From Patescibacteria group bacterium (GTDB lineage Bacteria; Patescibacteriota; Minisyncoccia; Portnoybacterales; UBA2143): DNA of 6,894 bases. A model generated the notes under the pieces. It saw only the letters and a program-made list of their open reading frames with translations. It ran no database searches and was not told the origin of the DNA. The position numbers and the translations under genes were made by a program. Shown here piece by piece: positions 5,000 to 6,894 of this stretch. The DNA lies in assembly GCA_018829245.1 (NCBI GenBank), contig JAHJUH010000042.1, positions 1 through 6,894 on the forward strand. The letters are read 5' to 3'. Each line of letters begins with the position of its first letter. Position 1 is the first letter of the stretch.

Positions 5000-5404
5000 A
5001 TGTTTTTTAAAGAGCCAGAAAATACTAAAGAGATTTATTGGACTCGGCATGTTAAAGAAAAGATGCGCTATTATGGTTTAAGCGAAAGTCGATTAAAGCG
5101 GATTTTAAGAAATCCTCAAAGAAAAGAAATAGGTATTGTTCCAAAAACAATTGCTTTAATGCAGACAACTAATACTAAAAAACAAACTGAAATTTGGTTA
5201 ATGTATCAGCCTGCCTCTCCTGCCTCGTCGGCAGACGGGTCGGCAGGCAAGCAAAAAACAAAAAGAAAAGTAATGATTTCTGCTTGGTGTTATCCAGGAA
5301 TTAGTCCAAAAGGCGAACCAATTCCAATTCCAGAGGATATTATAAAGGAGTTAAGGCTTAACAAGGTCCGACCTATCAAGCGGAACCTTCCGCCTACGGC
5401 GTAA
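5000..5404 (+). CDS. DUF4258-like conserved protein with palindrome-derived insert and C-terminus
   Basis: The 134-residue product begins with YWTRHVKEKMRYYGLSESR (13-31) and LKRILRNPQRKEIGI, like DUF4258 domains, a small alpha/beta fold related to RelE/BrnT-type proteins. It continues with strands TEIWLMYQ and KVMISAWCYPG and the proline-rich GEPIPIPEDIIKELR. I associate this family with Patescibacteria, including near sec genes, but its function is unknown. Between the strands (about residues 71-84) the segment PASPASSADGSAGK is encoded by a GC-rich palindromic repeat, and the last 14 or so residues (KVRPIKRNLPPTA) by a second hairpin element. Both probably invaded the gene without breaking it. 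The start follows the previous stop by one base. A toxin-like role is possible from the fold but unsupported. Confidence 0.6.
   Translation: MFFKEPENTKEIYWTRHVKEKMRYYGLSESRLKRILRNPQRKEIGIVPKTIALMQTTNTKKQTEIWLMYQPASPASSADGSAGKQKTKRKVMISAWCYPGISPKGEPIPIPEDIIKELRLNKVRPIKRNLPPTA
5209..5248 (+). repeat. GC-rich palindromic insert within coding sequence
   Basis: Outer arms GCCTGCC (5209-5215) and GGCAGGC (5242-5248) enclose an inner hairpin CTGCC (5220-5224) / GGCAG (5230-5234) with a 5-base loop. CCTGCCTC occurs twice (5210-5217 and 5219-5226), as does TCGGCAG (5228-5234 and 5240-5246). The segment is far richer in G and C than its surroundings and encodes a low-complexity Ala/Ser/Pro stretch. 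It shares no sequence with the transposase palindromes. Confidence 0.75.
5350..5362 (+). repeat. Short perfect palindrome abutting the hairpin element
   Basis: GTTAAG (5350-5355) and CTTAAC (5357-5362) form an inverted repeat around one G and end exactly where the next hairpin element begins at 5363. It may mark an insertion target or be part of the element. At this length chance cannot be excluded. Confidence 0.4.
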
Positions 5405-5431
5405 TGTTCCTACTTGCTTATGTCGGACCTT
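5363..5431 (+). repeat. 69-nt multi-stem hairpin element
   Basis: Perfect 10-bp terminal arms AAGGTCCGAC (5363-5372) and GTCGGACCTT (5422-5431) enclose three nested shorter stems: AAGC/GCTT (5378-5381, 5416-5419), GGAAC/GTTCC (5382-5386, 5406-5410) and CGCC/GGCG (5391-5394, 5398-5401) with loop TAC. This ordered nesting is typical of REP- or MITE-like single-strand mobile elements. It lacks a T run, so terminator function is doubtful. It provides the end of the upstream reading frame and most of the secD upstream region. Confidence 0.75.
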
Positions 5432-5459
5432 TGAATGCATCTTTACATGTTGTTCTAAA
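5431..5459 (+). promoter_or_regulatory. Weak promoter candidate for secD
   Basis: TTGAAT (5431-5436) and TCTAAA (5454-5459) are spaced by 17 bases, each matching four of six consensus positions. The start of transcription would fall about ten bases before ATG 5477. The hairpin element ends at the first base of the -35 box, so its insertion could have placed or changed this promoter. Read-through from the upstream operon is equally possible. Confidence 0.2.
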
Positions 5460-5476
5460 TAAGGTAAATTAAATTT

Positions 5477-6894
5477 ATGGGAATTTTTACCACATCTGTT
5501 AAAGAAAAAAGAGAGAAAAGGAGTCGCAAGCCCAATTGGGCTATTTTTGCTATTATCATTATCGGCCTATTAGCTGCTTTTTTAGATGCTCCAGTTATTT
5601 GGGATAAAAGTGCTGATTGGATTAATCAGAAAACAAATTTTGAATTATTACCTCATTTCTATAACCGTCCTTTTAAATTAGGTCTTGATTTGCAAGGAGG
5701 GACTCATTTGGTTTATCAGGCGGATTTATCTAATATTGATCCGGCAGATTACATAGATTCAATGCAAGGAGTGCGCGATGTAATTGAACGAAGAATTAAT
5801 CTTTTTGGGGTAGCTGAGCCAGTGGTTCAGATTAATAAGGTTGGACAGCATCATCGTTTAATTGTTGAATTAGCTGGAGTTAAAGATGCATCTAAGGCTA
5901 TTGAAATGATTGGCTTAACTCCTTCTTTGGATTTTAGAGAAGAAAGAGATTCAACAGAAACAGAAAATATTATAGCTGATCAAAAAGAAAGTATGGAAAA
6001 ATTAGAGCAGGGAATAACTATTACATCATTTGAAGAAAAGCAACTTCAAGAAGATCCATATTTTTCACCAACTCGTTTAACTGGACGTTATCTTAAAAGA
6101 GCTCAGCTTCAATTTGATCAGCAAACCTATCAATCGCAAGTAAGTTTAGAATTTGATGAACAAGGAAGTATTATGTTTGAAAATTTAACTAGAAATAATA
6201 TTGGTAAAAGAATAGCTATTTATTTAGATGGTGTGGGAATTAGCGCTCCAACAGTTCAGGAGGCAATTTCAGGAGGAAAAGCTCAGATTTCAGGTAATTT
6301 TACTTTAGATGAAGCTAAAGAATTAGTTCAGCGTTTAAATGCTGGGGCTTTGCCAGTTCCAATTAATTTAATTAATCAACAAACAATTGGCGCTAGCTTA
6401 GGAAGTGTTTCTTTAGAAAAATCTTTAAAAGCAGGCCTTTGGGGATTTTTAATTGTTTTGATTTTTATTACTTTTTATTATCGTTTGCCTGGCTTAGTAG
6501 CTAGTTTAGCTTTATTGATTTATGTGGTTTTAGTTTTAGCTGTTTTTAAATTAATTTCAGTTACTTTAACTTTGGCTGGTATTGCTGGATTTATTTTATC
6601 CATTGGCATGGCAGTTGATGCTAATATTCTTATCTTTGAACGCCTTAAGGAAGAAATTAAAACAGGCAAAAGCTTGGGTGGGAGTATTGATGAAGGATTT
6701 TATCGGGCTTGGCCAGCTATTCGAGATGGCAATATTTCAACTATAATTACTTGTTTAATCTTATTTATCTTTGCCACTGGCTTGATTAAGGGATTTGCTT
6801 TAACATTAGGAATTGGTGTTTTAATTAGTATGTTTAGTGCGATTATAGTAACTAAAAGTTTTTTAAAGTGGTTTATCGGCGGTAAATTAGAAAA
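5477..6894 (+). CDS. secD: Protein translocase subunit SecD (3' end outside the window)
   Basis: 472 codons are visible and the frame is still open at the window edge. SecD works with SecF as a proton- or sodium-driven membrane complex that pulls translocating proteins outward after SecA/SecYEG. A basic N-terminus precedes TM1 (about 21-38), then an external region with the signature LGLDLQGGTHL (68-78), the VRDVIERRINLFGVAEP segment (99-115) and YLDGVGISAPTV (249-260). The membrane block from about 318 onward has the conserved GMAVDANILIFERL (377-390), the proton-path motif of the family, and ends with GFALTLGIGVLISMFSA (439-455) as the sixth helix. TAA at 5465-5467 limits the start to ATG 5477. 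A poor Shine-Dalgarno (AAGG at 5461-5464) lies 12 bases upstream. SecF is expected to follow. Confidence 0.95.
   Translation, partial: MGIFTTSVKEKREKRSRKPNWAIFAIIIIGLLAAFLDAPVIWDKSADWINQKTNFELLPHFYNRPFKLGLDLQGGTHLVYQADLSNIDPADYIDSMQGVRDVIERRINLFGVAEPVVQINKVGQHHRLIVELAGVKDASKAIEMIGLTPSLDFREERDSTETENIIADQKESMEKLEQGITITSFEEKQLQEDPYFSPTRLTGRYLKRAQLQFDQQTYQSQVSLEFDEQGSIMFENLTRNNIGKRIAIYLDGVGISAPTVQEAISGGKAQISGNFTLDEAKELVQRLNAGALPVPINLINQQTIGASLGSVSLEKSLKAGLWGFLIVLIFITFYYRLPGLVASLALLIYVVLVLAVFKLISVTLTLAGIAGFILSIGMAVDANILIFERLKEEIKTGKSLGGSIDEGFYRAWPAIRDGNISTIITCLILFIFATGLIKGFALTLGIGVLISMFSAIIVTKSFLKWFIGGKLE

Noticed and set aside
1..6894. CRISPR array, tRNA or rRNA genes
   Set aside because: No regularly spaced direct repeats, no cloverleaf with a TTCRANY arm and no rRNA-like segment were seen on either strand.

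Overview
The window looks like a chromosomal piece of a low-GC member of the Patescibacteria (CPR), probably Parcubacteria-like. The reasons are a strongly AT-rich composition, lysine-rich proteins, many starts without a Shine-Dalgarno sequence, a hibernation factor with a basic tail, a tiny Lys/Arg-rich protein between that factor and secA, and a DUF4258-like protein of a type I associate with these genomes. TGA is used as a stop and tryptophan is TGG, so there is no sign of the Gracilibacteria UGA=Gly code. The lineage is inferred from gene style, not from a marker gene.

Layout, all on the plus strand. Positions 1-149 hold a good sigma-70-type promoter followed by a leader that folds into a long stem covering the start codon of raiA. 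RaiA/HPF (150-563) is followed by a weak terminator candidate, a 25-residue basic mini-protein (652-729) and a strong intrinsic terminator (773-805) that overlaps a candidate secA promoter. SecA (811-3360) is complete, from the DEAD motor to the C-terminal zinc-binding tail.

Positions 3361-4040 form a compact mobile unit: a Y1 HUH transposase of the REP-associated (RAYT/IS200-like) type between two exactly inverted copies of a 23-bp near-palindrome. A third copy lies in frame inside the transposase gene. The right copy encodes the transposase's last residues.

A tightly packed set of small genes follows: a probable NlpC/P60-like Cys/His protein (4053-4520), a probable L,D-transpeptidase/Tlde1-like protein (4513-4998; 8-nt overlap), and a DUF4258-like protein (5000-5404; 1-nt gap). 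The last gene carries a GC-rich palindromic insert in its middle and ends inside a second, unrelated 69-nt hairpin element. SecD starts at 5477 and runs off the right edge.

Taken together, the window is a protein-export neighbourhood (secA, secD) whose intervening 2.1 kb has collected a RAYT element, at least three sequence-distinct palindromic repeat types that remain open as coding sequence, and a pair of putative cell-wall-active cysteine enzymes without signal peptides. The most promising unexplained signals are the start-codon-sequestering raiA leader with a built-in alternative pairing partner, and the coding-compatible palindromes.
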